64,000 nucleotides of DNA from an uncultured Lachnospiraceae bacterium (lineage in GTDB: Bacteria > Bacillota > Clostridia > Lachnospirales > Lachnospiraceae): NCBI GenBank assembly GCA_947164605.1, contig CAMUXE010000008.1:37204-101203 (forward strand), in the 5' to 3' direction. The notes below the pieces were generated by a model. It ran no database searches and had not been told where the DNA came from. It saw only the letters and a list, made by a program, of their open reading frames with translations. The translations under genes were made by a program, and so were the position numbers. This document shows positions 26,996 to 35,153 of this stretch, piece by piece (the stretch's first letter is position 1; each line of letters opens with the position of its first letter).

Positions 26996-27664
26996 ATGAA
27001 ATATAGAGTAGTTGAGAAATTTGTAAGTATCAATGGTGAGGGTACTAAAGCCGGTCAATTAGCGGTTTTCGTAAGATTTGCCGGATGCAATTTAAGATGT
27101 GATTATTGTGATACTAAGTGGGCTTACATGGCTGATGTAGCTTACGTTGAGATGAGTGGAGAGGAAATCTTAGAATATATCAAGTCATGCGGAGTTAAGA
27201 ATGTAACCCTCACAGGCGGAGAGCCGCTTATTCAGGCTGGTATTCGAAGCTTGCTTGAACTGCTGGCTGAGGATGAGGAGCTTTTTGTTGAGATAGAAAC
27301 CAATGGAAGCATTGATATTGGACCATACGATGATATGCATAGACGTCCGGCTATGACTCTTGACTATAAGCTGCCAGGCAGTGGTGTTGCAGCTTCTGCT
27401 ATGAAGGTTGAGAATTATGCCCATCTTAGGGCCTATGACACAGTCAAATTCGTGGCTAGCTCTATAGAGGATCTTGATGTGGCTCGTGAGTTGATTGATA
27501 CTTATGGCCTGGCTGAAAAGTGCCATGTTTACCTGAGCCCAGTCTTTGGAAAGATTGATCCGGCGGATATGGTTGAATATATGAAGGATAATCATATGAA
27601 TGGCGTCAACTTGCAGCTTCAGTTGCACAAGTTTATATGGGATCCAGACAAAAAGGGTGTTTAA
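26996..27664 (+). CDS. queE: 7-carboxy-7-deazaguanine synthase QueE (radical SAM)
   Basis: Converts carboxytetrahydropterin to 7-carboxy-7-deazaguanine. The 222-residue protein has the cluster motif CNLRCDYC (C31, C35, C38), the QueE-typical FVRFAGCNLRC context and LTGGEPLI for SAM binding. SINGEGTKAGQ near the start contacts substrate. Weak AAGGATG before the ATG. Second gene of the preQ1 operon. Confidence 0.95.
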   Translation: MKYRVVEKFVSINGEGTKAGQLAVFVRFAGCNLRCDYCDTKWAYMADVAYVEMSGEEILEYIKSCGVKNVTLTGGEPLIQAGIRSLLELLAEDEELFVEIETNGSIDIGPYDDMHRRPAMTLDYKLPGSGVAASAMKVENYAHLRAYDTVKFVASSIEDLDVARELIDTYGLAEKCHVYLSPVFGKIDPADMVEYMKDNHMNGVNLQLQLHKFIWDPDKKGV

Positions 27665-27739
27665 GCTGATATGGCTTTAAGCCTTGCAAAAGATGGCTTG
27701 GATGCTTGAACATGATAATTAGGATAAGCTGGAGGAAGT

Positions 27740-28366
27740 ATGATAGATAGAAAAGCTTTAGAGGAACATGTACGCGGTATACTTGTAGCCCTCGGGGATG
27801 ACCCAGACAGAGAGGGATTGAAGGACACACCAAAGCGAGTGGCCAAGATGTATGAAGAAGTATTTGCCGGGATGAATTATAGCAATGATGACTTAGCAGC
27901 CATGTTTGATAAGACCTTCTCAGAAGGCATGGATGACGATGAGCTTTACGACGAGGATGGTGGAGATATCTTGGACTGTGGCAATGAGGATGATGAGCTT
28001 GCTCCATCTAAGATAGTTGTGGTAAAGGATATAGATATATTCAGCTATTGTGAGCATCACCTGGCTCTCATGTACGATATGAAGGTTACAGTGGCTTATA
28101 TACCTCACGGCAAGGTTATAGGTCTGAGCAAGATTGCAAGAGTGGCTGATATGGTTGGCAAGAGACTGCAGCTTCAAGAGAGGATTGGCAGCGACATTGC
28201 AGACATTATTATTAAAATCACAGGGTCTGATGACGTGGCAGTTGTGATTGAAGGCAAGCATTCTTGCATGACTGCAAGGGGTATCAAGCGCCCTAATTCA
28301 GTGACTAAGACTACTACACTAAGGGGAAGGTTCAGAAAAGACCCTAATTTGTTGGCTAGATTGTAA
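27740..28366 (+). CDS. folE: GTP cyclohydrolase I FolE
   Basis: Makes dihydroneopterin triphosphate from GTP, the entry step to preQ1 (and folate). The 208 residues hold [18 protein letters not shown], the zinc site SYCEHHLA with HSCM, and MTARGIKRP. Residues 58-85 ([16 protein letters not shown] region) form an acidic insertion between the helical N-terminus and the core that is longer than in typical FolE. TGGAGGAAG precedes the ATG. Its place inside the que operon indicates dedication to preQ1. Confidence 0.95.
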   Translation: MIDRKALEEHVRGILVALGDDPDREGLKDTPKRVAKMYEEVFAGMNYSNDDLAAMFDKTFSEGMDDDELYDEDGGDILDCGNEDDELAPSKIVVVKDIDIFSYCEHHLALMYDMKVTVAYIPHGKVIGLSKIARVADMVGKRLQLQERIGSDIADIIIKITGSDDVAVVIEGKHSCMTARGIKRPNSVTKTTTLRGRFRKDPNLLARL

Positions 28367-28417
28367 TATGGTTTTGAGATTTTCTTTGGCGTTTAATTTA
28401 TTTGATTGGAGTTTGAG

Positions 28418-29134
28418 ATGAAGATGGAAAATAAGGTTGAGAAGGCTATGGTTCTTGCAAGTGGTGGTGTAGACAGCACTACATGTTTGGGATTAGCTAT
28501 TGATAAGTATGGCAAGGATAATGTGATTGCGCTCTCTGTCTCTTATGGACAGAAGCACACTAAGGAGCTTGAATGTGCAAAGGCTGTAGCTGCGCATTAT
28601 GGAGTTGAGCTATATTCAATAGATTTAGCACAGATCTTTAAGTACAGCAATTGCTCCCTTTTGAAGCAGTCAGACCAAGAGGTGCCTCATGAGTCTTACG
28701 ATGAGCAGCTTAAGGAAGGTGACGGTTCACCGGTATCGACATATGTGCCTTTTAGAAATGGCCTTTTTCTCTCGACTGCAGCCAGCTTTGCCCTTTCAAA
28801 GGATTGCAATGTAATCTACTATGGAGCTCATGCTGATGATGCGGCTGGCAGTGCTTATCCAGACTGCACTCCAGAGTTTAACGATGCTATGAATACAGCT
28901 ATATATGAGGGAAGTGGCAAGCAGCTGAGGGTAGAGGCTCCATTTATCAATTCAAGCAAGGCTGATGTTGTGGCATGTGGTCTCAAGCTTGGCGTTCCAT
29001 ATGAACTCACATGGAGCTGCTATGAGGGTGGAGAAGAGCCATGTGGTGAATGCGGAACCTGCATTGATAGAGCGAGAGCTTTTGAACTAAATGGAGTTGA
29101 AGATCCACTGATTGTCAGATTGAGAAATAGATAA
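28418..29134 (+). CDS. queC: 7-cyano-7-deazaguanine synthase QueC
   Basis: ATP-dependent conversion of carboxydeazaguanine to preQ0. The start at 28418 is preferred because GGAG lies 6 nt upstream; a TTG at 28406 is in frame but has no site. The 238-residue protein shows the PP-loop ASGGVDSTT and the zinc cluster CYEGGEEPCGECGTC near the C-terminus. Fourth gene of the operon. Confidence 0.95.
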   Translation: MKMENKVEKAMVLASGGVDSTTCLGLAIDKYGKDNVIALSVSYGQKHTKELECAKAVAAHYGVELYSIDLAQIFKYSNCSLLKQSDQEVPHESYDEQLKEGDGSPVSTYVPFRNGLFLSTAASFALSKDCNVIYYGAHADDAAGSAYPDCTPEFNDAMNTAIYEGSGKQLRVEAPFINSSKADVVACGLKLGVPYELTWSCYEGGEEPCGECGTCIDRARAFELNGVEDPLIVRLRNR

Positions 29135-29208
29135 TATAAGTTAATTGCAAAATAAAAGGAGCATGTGTGAATATTTTCATAGATGTTACCTTAATAATAG
29201 GAGTTTAT

Positions 29209-29721
29209 ATGAATTTAAATACAGAAGTTGGAAGAAATAGCGAAAATATGGGTGATGTTTCTCTTTTGGGAAATCAGAAGACTCAGTACTCAAGTGATTA
29301 CAATCCAGATGTGCTTGAGACATTTATTAACAAGCATCAGGACAATGATTATTTTGTAAAGTTTAACTGTCCTGAGTTTACAAGCCTTTGTCCTATAACA
29401 GGACAGCCGGATTTTGCAACTATTTATATCTCATACGTTCCGGCTGAAAAGATGGTTGAGTCAAAGTCTTTGAAGCTTTATCTCTTCAGTTTCAGAAACC
29501 ATGGTGATTTCCATGAGGATTGTACAAATATTATCATGAAGGATTTGATTAAGCTCATGGATCCTAAGTATATTGAGGTTTGGGCTAAGTTCACACCTAG
29601 AGGTGGAATCAGCATTGACCCATACTGCAATTACGGCAAGCCAGGAACCAGGTGGGAAGAAGTAGCTTGGGATAGATTAAGCCACCATGATTTGTATCCT
29701 GAGAAGATTGATAATAGATAG
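29209..29721 (+). CDS. queF: NADPH-dependent preQ0 reductase QueF
   Basis: Reduces the nitrile of preQ0 to the amine of preQ1. The start at 29209 has AGGAG 5 nt upstream; the frame opens earlier at 29167 without a site. The 170-residue short (unimodular) QueF has the catalytic Cys in [11 protein letters not shown] and the substrate/dimer motif [11 protein letters not shown]. Last gene of the operon, so the cell can make preQ1 de novo. Confidence 0.95.
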   Translation: MNLNTEVGRNSENMGDVSLLGNQKTQYSSDYNPDVLETFINKHQDNDYFVKFNCPEFTSLCPITGQPDFATIYISYVPAEKMVESKSLKLYLFSFRNHGDFHEDCTNIIMKDLIKLMDPKYIEVWAKFTPRGGISIDPYCNYGKPGTRWEEVAWDRLSHHDLYPEKIDNR

Positions 29722-29818
29722 TAGATTTGGATAGTAGATCCAGATAATAGATTAGATGGTAGATAGACATCTGATATATGGAAATCTAGGAAACATAATA
29801 ATACATTGGCTAAAATGA

Positions 29819-29872
29819 AAACTGCAGCCATTGAGGACCTGTCATATTCCTCAATGACTGCAGTTCTTTTAT
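29819..29872. terminator. Terminator after the preQ1 operon
   Basis: AACTGCAG(C)CATTGAGGA pairs with TCCTCAATG(A)CTGCAGTT around a 9-nt loop, followed by CTTTT. The remaining gap to 30030 holds degenerate TAGTAGATT/GATAATAGATT stretches and no gene. Confidence 0.85.
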
Positions 29873-30030
29873 ATGCCTCGCACACTAGGTTTTGAGACTG
29901 ATTACTCCTTTTCAGTCAAGCCGGCTTCCTTGTGGGCTTTGAATCTTAATAAATTGTCGCTGATTAGTAATTAAGTGGTTACGGATCAATATACTAGATC
30001 AAAGGCTTTGACAGTTGACCTTTGCAAGTC

Positions 30031-32151
30031 TTAGTGGAAGAGGGTGAAGGTTGTGAAGACTGAAGCGAGTGTATTGGCCACAGTTGACATCATCTTGATG
30101 AAGATATCAAGTGCAACTCCGACAACGTCCTTTCTGGTATCACCAACTGTGTCACCTGTGACAGATGCTTTGTGAGCAGCTGAGCCCTTGCCGTGACCTT
30201 CAAGGAAACCTCCTTCGATGTACTTCTTTGCATTGTCAAATGCTCCACCTGAGTTGCCCATAAAGATGGCCCTTGGGATAGCAACAACAGTTGCACCTAC
30301 AAGGAGTCCTCCGACAAATGTTACGCCGAAAAGGAAACCTCCGATGATAGGAATCAGAATGGCGAGCAGAGAAGGAATTACCATCTTCTTGAGAGCCTGA
30401 GTTGCGGCCATTGCAATCATCTTGTTGTAATCAGGCTTAACAGTGCCTTCGAGCACACCTGGGATAGAGAGCTGCTTGTCGCCCTCATCAGCCATAAAGC
30501 GAGCTGACTCGATAGTATTGTCCGTGAGCATAGCTGAGAAGTACTCAACAAGGGCACCACCGATAATGCCACCGGCTACAACTACGAAGGAAGCAAAGTT
30601 GAGGACTGGTTCCTGGCCGGCTACAGTGTAGTTTCCGACATAGGCCACAATCAGAGAAACTGTGGCAAATGCTGCTGAGCCAATCGCAAAACCCTTACCT
30701 ATAGCGGCTGTTGTGTTACCTACGGCGTCGAGCTTGTCAGTTATGGCTCGAACTTCAGGTGCGAGGTGGCAGGACTCTGCGAGACCACCAGCATTGTCCG
30801 CGATAGGACCGAAAGCATCGATAGAAACTGTGGCTGCTACGAAAGAGAGCATACCCAAGGCTGAGATTGCGATTCCGTAAGTGCCACATATCTTTCCTGA
30901 GATGAAAAGAGAGACACCGATGAGAAGAATAGGGTAGAGGCATGATTTAGAACCAATTGCATCGCCCTTAGTAATTACAAATGCTTCACCTTCTGTGGCG
31001 AGCTCTGCAAGCTGGCGTGTAGGCTTGTAATCAGTGCTGGTGTAGTATTCGGTGATAGAACCGATTGCGATTCCACTCACGATACCTAAAAGCATTGAAA
31101 CCCAAGGAGAAATCCAGCCGATAGCAAAGTCACTGTAAAGAGTTACGCCTGAGTAAGAGAAAAGATAGTAGGTAACTCCAAGACCCAGAAGAAGGCTGAA
31201 TCCAGCTGAAATCCATGTGGCAAGGTCAAGTTCACGAGAAGGATTGTTGCCCATCTTTTTGATGGCAGCAAAGCCAAGACCTATAAGACAGCCGAGAAGG
31301 CCGACACCTGCAATCGCTACAGGGTATTTAATAGTTGCATTGAAAGTGTCCATGCCGACACTAGGATTGTTATTGAAGATTGTAACGCCAATCATCATAG
31401 AAGATGCACAAGTCGCAACAAAGCTCTCAAGGAGGTCAGAACAGTTGCCTGCTATGTCATTGACATTGTCACCTATGAAGTCAGCGATAACATTTGGAAC
31501 ACGGCTGTCATCTTCTGGAAGATCGTGGCGAAGCTTAGCCAAGATGTCTGAAGATATATCAGCAGCCTTGGTGTAATTACCTCCGGCAACACGGTTGAAC
31601 ATGGCAACCAGAGAACAACCAAGAGAGTAGGTAGTGATTCTCATGATTGATGGATGACACTTAACAGTTGCGATAAATCCAGTAGATTCGCCATCTGGTG
31701 TGACGCCACATATAAGCATGATAACTAAAAGTCCCAACATACCAAAGCCCTGAACTGCGAGGCCACTGATGCTGCCGCCTTTGAGGGCAACCTTTACAGT
31801 CTGGCCTATGGAGAGGGTTTTACGCGCCATGTTAGAGGTGCGCACATTGGCATAGGTTGCTGAACGCATACCAAGTATGCAGACTATGCTGGACATGAGT
31901 CCACCGAGCAAAAAGGTTATTCCACTAGTCTTTTCTACAAAAAGAGAAAAAATAATGGCCATGACCAGAAGAACGATGAAGATAACTTTGAATTCCGTCT
32001 TCAGGAATGTGGATGCACCTTCGCGGATGATTGCTGACATTTCAACCATCTCATCTGTTCCCTCATCCATCTTCTTGATACTAAAGTAGTTAAGAAGCAG
32101 GTAAATGATGGCTAAGAGAACAATTGCGAGGGCAATTAAATAGATGTTCAT
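30031..32151 (-). CDS. hppA: Membrane-bound ion-translocating pyrophosphatase
   Basis: The 706-residue protein has about 16 membrane spans and couples PPi hydrolysis to Na+ or H+ export. Core metal/PPi-binding segments are present (GNYTKAADISSDILAKL, LPEDDSRVPNVIADFIGDN and a C-terminal DNAKKYIE-type stretch). GNTTAAIGKGFAIGSA has Ala where K+-independent forms have Lys, so it should be K+-dependent; such enzymes are often Na+ pumps. The core deviates from the usual DVGADLVGKVEAGIPEDDP (here DISSDILAKLRHDLPEDDS), indicating a divergent branch. TAGGAGGTT precedes the ATG. Monocistronic. Confidence 0.92.
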   Translation of the reverse strand: MNIYLIALAIVLLAIIYLLLNYFSIKKMDEGTDEMVEMSAIIREGASTFLKTEFKVIFIVLLVMAIIFSLFVEKTSGITFLLGGLMSSIVCILGMRSATYANVRTSNMARKTLSIGQTVKVALKGGSISGLAVQGFGMLGLLVIMLICGVTPDGESTGFIATVKCHPSIMRITTYSLGCSLVAMFNRVAGGNYTKAADISSDILAKLRHDLPEDDSRVPNVIADFIGDNVNDIAGNCSDLLESFVATCASSMMIGVTIFNNNPSVGMDTFNATIKYPVAIAGVGLLGCLIGLGFAAIKKMGNNPSRELDLATWISAGFSLLLGLGVTYYLFSYSGVTLYSDFAIGWISPWVSMLLGIVSGIAIGSITEYYTSTDYKPTRQLAELATEGEAFVITKGDAIGSKSCLYPILLIGVSLFISGKICGTYGIAISALGMLSFVAATVSIDAFGPIADNAGGLAESCHLAPEVRAITDKLDAVGNTTAAIGKGFAIGSAAFATVSLIVAYVGNYTVAGQEPVLNFASFVVVAGGIIGGALVEYFSAMLTDNTIESARFMADEGDKQLSIPGVLEGTVKPDYNKMIAMAATQALKKMVIPSLLAILIPIIGGFLFGVTFVGGLLVGATVVAIPRAIFMGNSGGAFDNAKKYIEGGFLEGHGKGSAAHKASVTGDTVGDTRKDVVGVALDIFIKMMSTVANTLASVFTTFTLFH

Positions 32152-32210
32152 GAAAAAACCTCCTATAAATTAGTGCTATAATTTAATCAAAGGCACTATA
32201 GATATTTATA

Positions 32211-32238
32211 ATTGTATCAAAAAATATCAAAATTTCAA
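32211..32238 (-). promoter_or_regulatory. hppA promoter
   Basis: Minus strand: TTGAAA (32233-32238), a 16-nt spacer and TACAAT (32211-32216), about 60 nt before the start codon. Confidence 0.55.
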
Positions 32239-32333
32239 GAAAAATGCTCAAATTTTATACAATTAATGGTTGATATTGTGACAAAGAGTGAGTGAGCATA
32301 TGCATACTTGATATTCTCTAGTATTATGACCTC

Positions 32334-32361
32334 TTGAAATAGCTGTCTTTAGTGTTATAAT
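32334..32361 (+). promoter_or_regulatory. Promoter of the polysaccharide deacetylase gene
   Basis: TTGAAA (32334-32339), a 16-nt spacer and TATAAT (32356-32361) with TG one base ahead. Confidence 0.65.
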
Positions 32362-32418
32362 TCATATGTTTGCATGATTCTTTCTTTATTAAAGTAGCAT
32401 GTCAACAAGGGGAGTAAT

Positions 32419-34002
32419 ATGAGTGGAGAAAAGAAATTAAAAAAGGCAAGAGGCTTAAGAAGGGAATATAGACTGGCAGCAACAGTTTGTGTAATCCTTC
32501 TTTTTTTGAGCCTTCTCGTTTTAAGTGCAGTAAACAAAATTCATGGTCAGGTAAGAATCTATACATCTGACGGTGTAAGCAGTCTCAATGTCAGAGTCCA
32601 GCATATCGACCTAGGGTTGAATCAGGATTTTTCTATGCCAGTCTTAAAAGCCAAATACACAGGCATTACATTTTCATCAGCTGCAAAGAATATCCCAGTT
32701 AAGGCATCAATTACAGAATTGTCCAGTCAAGAGGAGGCACTAAGCCTTGTCGAGCAGTATTCAAAAGAAGATAAGGATATAGAGGCAAGTGTAAGTTCTA
32801 TAGATACCACTAGAATAGGTTTCTATGCAGTTAGCATGAAAGCTTCTTATGGTAAAAAGAAGGCAATGATGTATCTAACTGTGGATGTAAAGGATATTGA
32901 GCCACCAGTGATTAGTCTTGTTTCAGACCCTGAGCACTATACAAGTCCTGTGGGTCACTATGAGGAAGAGGGCTATACTGCAATTGATGATGTGGATGGT
33001 GATATCACAGATCAGGTCTACTCTGAGGAAAGAGATGGCAAGGTCTATTATGAGGTCACTGACAGCTCGGGCAATGTGGGCCGTGCAGTCAGAGATATTA
33101 TCTACAAAGACATAGTAGCACCTGAAATCTCTTTTGCTGATGGAGCTAAGGGGTTTGTAAATCTGGGAGACAGCTTTGATCCAAAGGCAGGTGTCAGCGC
33201 AACAGATGACGTGGACGGAGATGTGACTGAAAGCATACAGATAGAAGGCAGCGTGGACACATCAAAGGTAGGTATCTGCCAGCTTGTATATAAGGCATAT
33301 GACAAATCTGGCAACGAGGCTAGCTTGGTAAGACAGATTCGTGTAAGGGACCCAAATAAGGCTGATAAAGACCCAACAGATAAGGTTATATACTTAACAT
33401 TTGACGATGGACCTGGTAAGTACACTCAGCAGCTGCTGGATATTCTTGACAAGTACAATGTCAAGGTTACATTCTTTGTAACTAACCAGTATTCAGATTA
33501 CACCAACCTGATTGGTGAGGAGTACAGAAGAGGCCACACCGTGGCTATTCACTCTTATTCGCATGTTTACTCTAAAATTTACGCAAGCACAGGGGCTTAC
33601 TTTGACGACTTGAATATGATGGCTGCTGTGTGTCAGCAGCAGACAGGAGTCACACCTTCTATAGTCAGATTCCCAGGCGGCGCGTCCAATGCTATAAGTA
33701 AAAAGTACTGTCCTGGTATTATGAGCCAGCTTGTTCAGCAGTTACCTGCAAGAGGTTACCAGTACTGTGATTGGAACGTTTCGAGCGGTGATGCGGGAGG
33801 CAGAACCACACCTTCAGTCATCTACAACAATGTTGTTGAAGGTTGCTCATCACACTCAGTATCAGTGGTGCTCCAGCATGACGTTCACGACTTCAGTGTT
33901 GATGCCGTCGAAGACATAATCAAGTGGGGCTTGTCTGAGGGCTATACCTTCCTGCCGCTGACTGACTCAAGCAAGATGGTACATCATAAGGTAAATAACT
34001 AA
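32419..34002 (+). CDS. Membrane-anchored polysaccharide (peptidoglycan) deacetylase with Ig-like repeats
   Basis: The 527-residue protein has a basic start and one membrane span (about 17-40), so the rest lies outside. Two DUF5011-like Ig repeats follow: DIEPPVISL...YTAIDDVDGDITDQV and DIVAPEISF...VSATDDVDGDVTESI. The NodB deacetylase domain fills residues 320-520 with motif 1 TFDDGPG, the metal-binding HSYSH (about 378-382), RFPGG and the C-terminal LQHDVHD. It likely removes acetyl groups from peptidoglycan or another surface glycan and lies directly before the polysaccharide locus. AAGGGGAG precedes the ATG. Confidence 0.92.
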   Translation: MSGEKKLKKARGLRREYRLAATVCVILLFLSLLVLSAVNKIHGQVRIYTSDGVSSLNVRVQHIDLGLNQDFSMPVLKAKYTGITFSSAAKNIPVKASITELSSQEEALSLVEQYSKEDKDIEASVSSIDTTRIGFYAVSMKASYGKKKAMMYLTVDVKDIEPPVISLVSDPEHYTSPVGHYEEEGYTAIDDVDGDITDQVYSEERDGKVYYEVTDSSGNVGRAVRDIIYKDIVAPEISFADGAKGFVNLGDSFDPKAGVSATDDVDGDVTESIQIEGSVDTSKVGICQLVYKAYDKSGNEASLVRQIRVRDPNKADKDPTDKVIYLTFDDGPGKYTQQLLDILDKYNVKVTFFVTNQYSDYTNLIGEEYRRGHTVAIHSYSHVYSKIYASTGAYFDDLNMMAAVCQQQTGVTPSIVRFPGGASNAISKKYCPGIMSQLVQQLPARGYQYCDWNVSSGDAGGRTTPSVIYNNVVEGCSSHSVSVVLQHDVHDFSVDAVEDIIKWGLSEGYTFLPLTDSSKMVHHKVNN

Positions 34003-34051
34003 AGCAGATAAGTAAAGTGAATAAAATAGCTTATCTTTCTAGCTTGATATA

Positions 34052-34080
34052 TTGACAGAGTATATGTAATCTGTTATGAT
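34052..34080 (+). promoter_or_regulatory. Promoter of the surface polysaccharide operon
   Basis: Consensus TTGACA (34052-34057), a 17-nt spacer and TATGAT (34075-34080). Transcription would start near 34087, giving a leader of about 275 nt before loaP. Confidence 0.85.
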
Positions 34081-34130
34081 TATTAACTGTTGATTGGTAC
34101 TTTAGTACTAATGATTCTTTATTTTTGTTT

Positions 34131-34199
34131 GTTTTACAATTTGTTGTTTTGCAATTTGTTTGTTTTACAATTTGTATGTTTTACAATTAGTTCAACAAT
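34131..34199. repeat. 15-16-nt tandem repeat in the polysaccharide operon leader
   Basis: GTTTTACAATTTGT recurs at 34131, 34146 (GTTTTGCAAT), 34162 and 34178, with a decayed fifth copy (GTTCAACAAT) near 34190. Confidence 0.8.
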
Positions 34200-34204
34200 T
34201 TGTT

Positions 34205-34361
34205 TAAAAATGTCCTGTGTTCGGTACACGTGTCTAAGTGCACGGTAGGTGGACCGGATTCTTATATTTTAAAACCTAAATCAGGCCTGAAACAGGGCCT
34301 GAATGGCGAAGCCAACCCTAAAAGGGGATGTTTAGGGCTACAGAAAAGGAGAGGATTTTGT
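34205..34361 (+). other. Structured leader RNA upstream of loaP
   Basis: Complementary segments define a compact fold. An outer stem CCTAAA (about 34273) with TTTAGG (about 34331) encloses three hairpins: CAGGCC/GGCCTG, TGGC-GAA-GCCA and CCCT/AGGG. A separate hairpin closed by CGGT/ACCG (34220-34254) lies before it. I match it to no riboswitch class I can recall. LoaP-type proteins act together with an RNA hairpin in the leader of their operon (known from dfn/LoaP work), so it may be the antitermination target, or a ligand sensor controlling loaP. Confidence 0.5.
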
Positions 34362-35153
34362 ATGTGGTATGTCATATGGTGTGAATCTGGAAAGGAATGT
34401 GGAATTGCCAGACAGATTCAGGAGCGAGTGCCAAAGCAAGCTTATGTCACGCCTATCTTGGAAGAGGTAGGGGGTAAGAAGAAAAGCTATGTTGTGAAGG
34501 CGAGTATTAGTGACAAGAAAATCAACCAAGGAGATGTGGATGATGATTTTGCCCATGAATATTATGACGAAAATAATGTGATATCAGAGGCTGATTTCAA
34601 GACTGAGTATAAATTTATAAATAATATAGAAGATGTTAAGAATAAGCTTTCAATTGATCAACCATACTTGTGCCAAGTTTATAGTAGATGTTTCGTTCCA
34701 ATGAGAGAAATGAATTATCGAATTAGAGGTGAATGGTCTGTTAAAGAAAAAAGCTTATACAATGGTTATATTTTTGTAAATACTGAGAATATTGAACGAT
34801 TTCATTGCTTTTGTAAAAGTGAAATTGATGGTTTTAATATGATACTTAAGACAGGACATGAATATAGCTCACTGCGAGTAAGAGATGCTAATATTATAGA
34901 CACGATTTTTAAAGAAGACGATATAATCCGAAACTCTAAAGGCGTCAGGGAAGGCGATAGGGTTGTAATAGTCGGTGGACCACTTATGGATCTTAAGACA
35001 TATATAAGTAAGGTCGATTTTCATCGACGAAAAGTATATATCAAAATCCCCATGTTTGGAGGCTTAATGGAAACTAGTGTAGGACTTGAATTAATTAAAA
35101 AGCTGGAAGACGGAACTTATGATGCTAAACAAAAGGATTTAATTGAGTGGTAA
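34362..35153 (+). CDS. loaP: LoaP-type specialised NusG transcription antiterminator
   Basis: MWYVIWCESGKE at 34362 is the NusG N-terminal strand, preceded by AAAAGGAGAGG; the open frame from 34200 only extends into the leader RNA. The 263-residue protein has an NGN domain with a long insertion (residues 40-105, DKKINQGDVDDDFAHEYYDE region) and a C-terminal KOW domain (VREGDRVVIVGGPLMDL). Such NusG paralogues bind RNA polymerase and keep it reading through long polysaccharide or antibiotic operons. Its position as first gene of a locus of about 20 kb fits that role. The insertion makes it longer than the usual 170-180 residues. Confidence 0.85.
   Translation: MWYVIWCESGKECGIARQIQERVPKQAYVTPILEEVGGKKKSYVVKASISDKKINQGDVDDDFAHEYYDENNVISEADFKTEYKFINNIEDVKNKLSIDQPYLCQVYSRCFVPMREMNYRIRGEWSVKEKSLYNGYIFVNTENIERFHCFCKSEIDGFNMILKTGHEYSSLRVRDANIIDTIFKEDDIIRNSKGVREGDRVVIVGGPLMDLKTYISKVDFHRRKVYIKIPMFGGLMETSVGLELIKKLEDGTYDAKQKDLIEW

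Noticed and set aside
34200..34361. N-terminal extension of LoaP from base 34200
   Set aside because: The NusG fold starts at MWYVIW (34362) with a good ribosome site; upstream codons overlap the structured leader.
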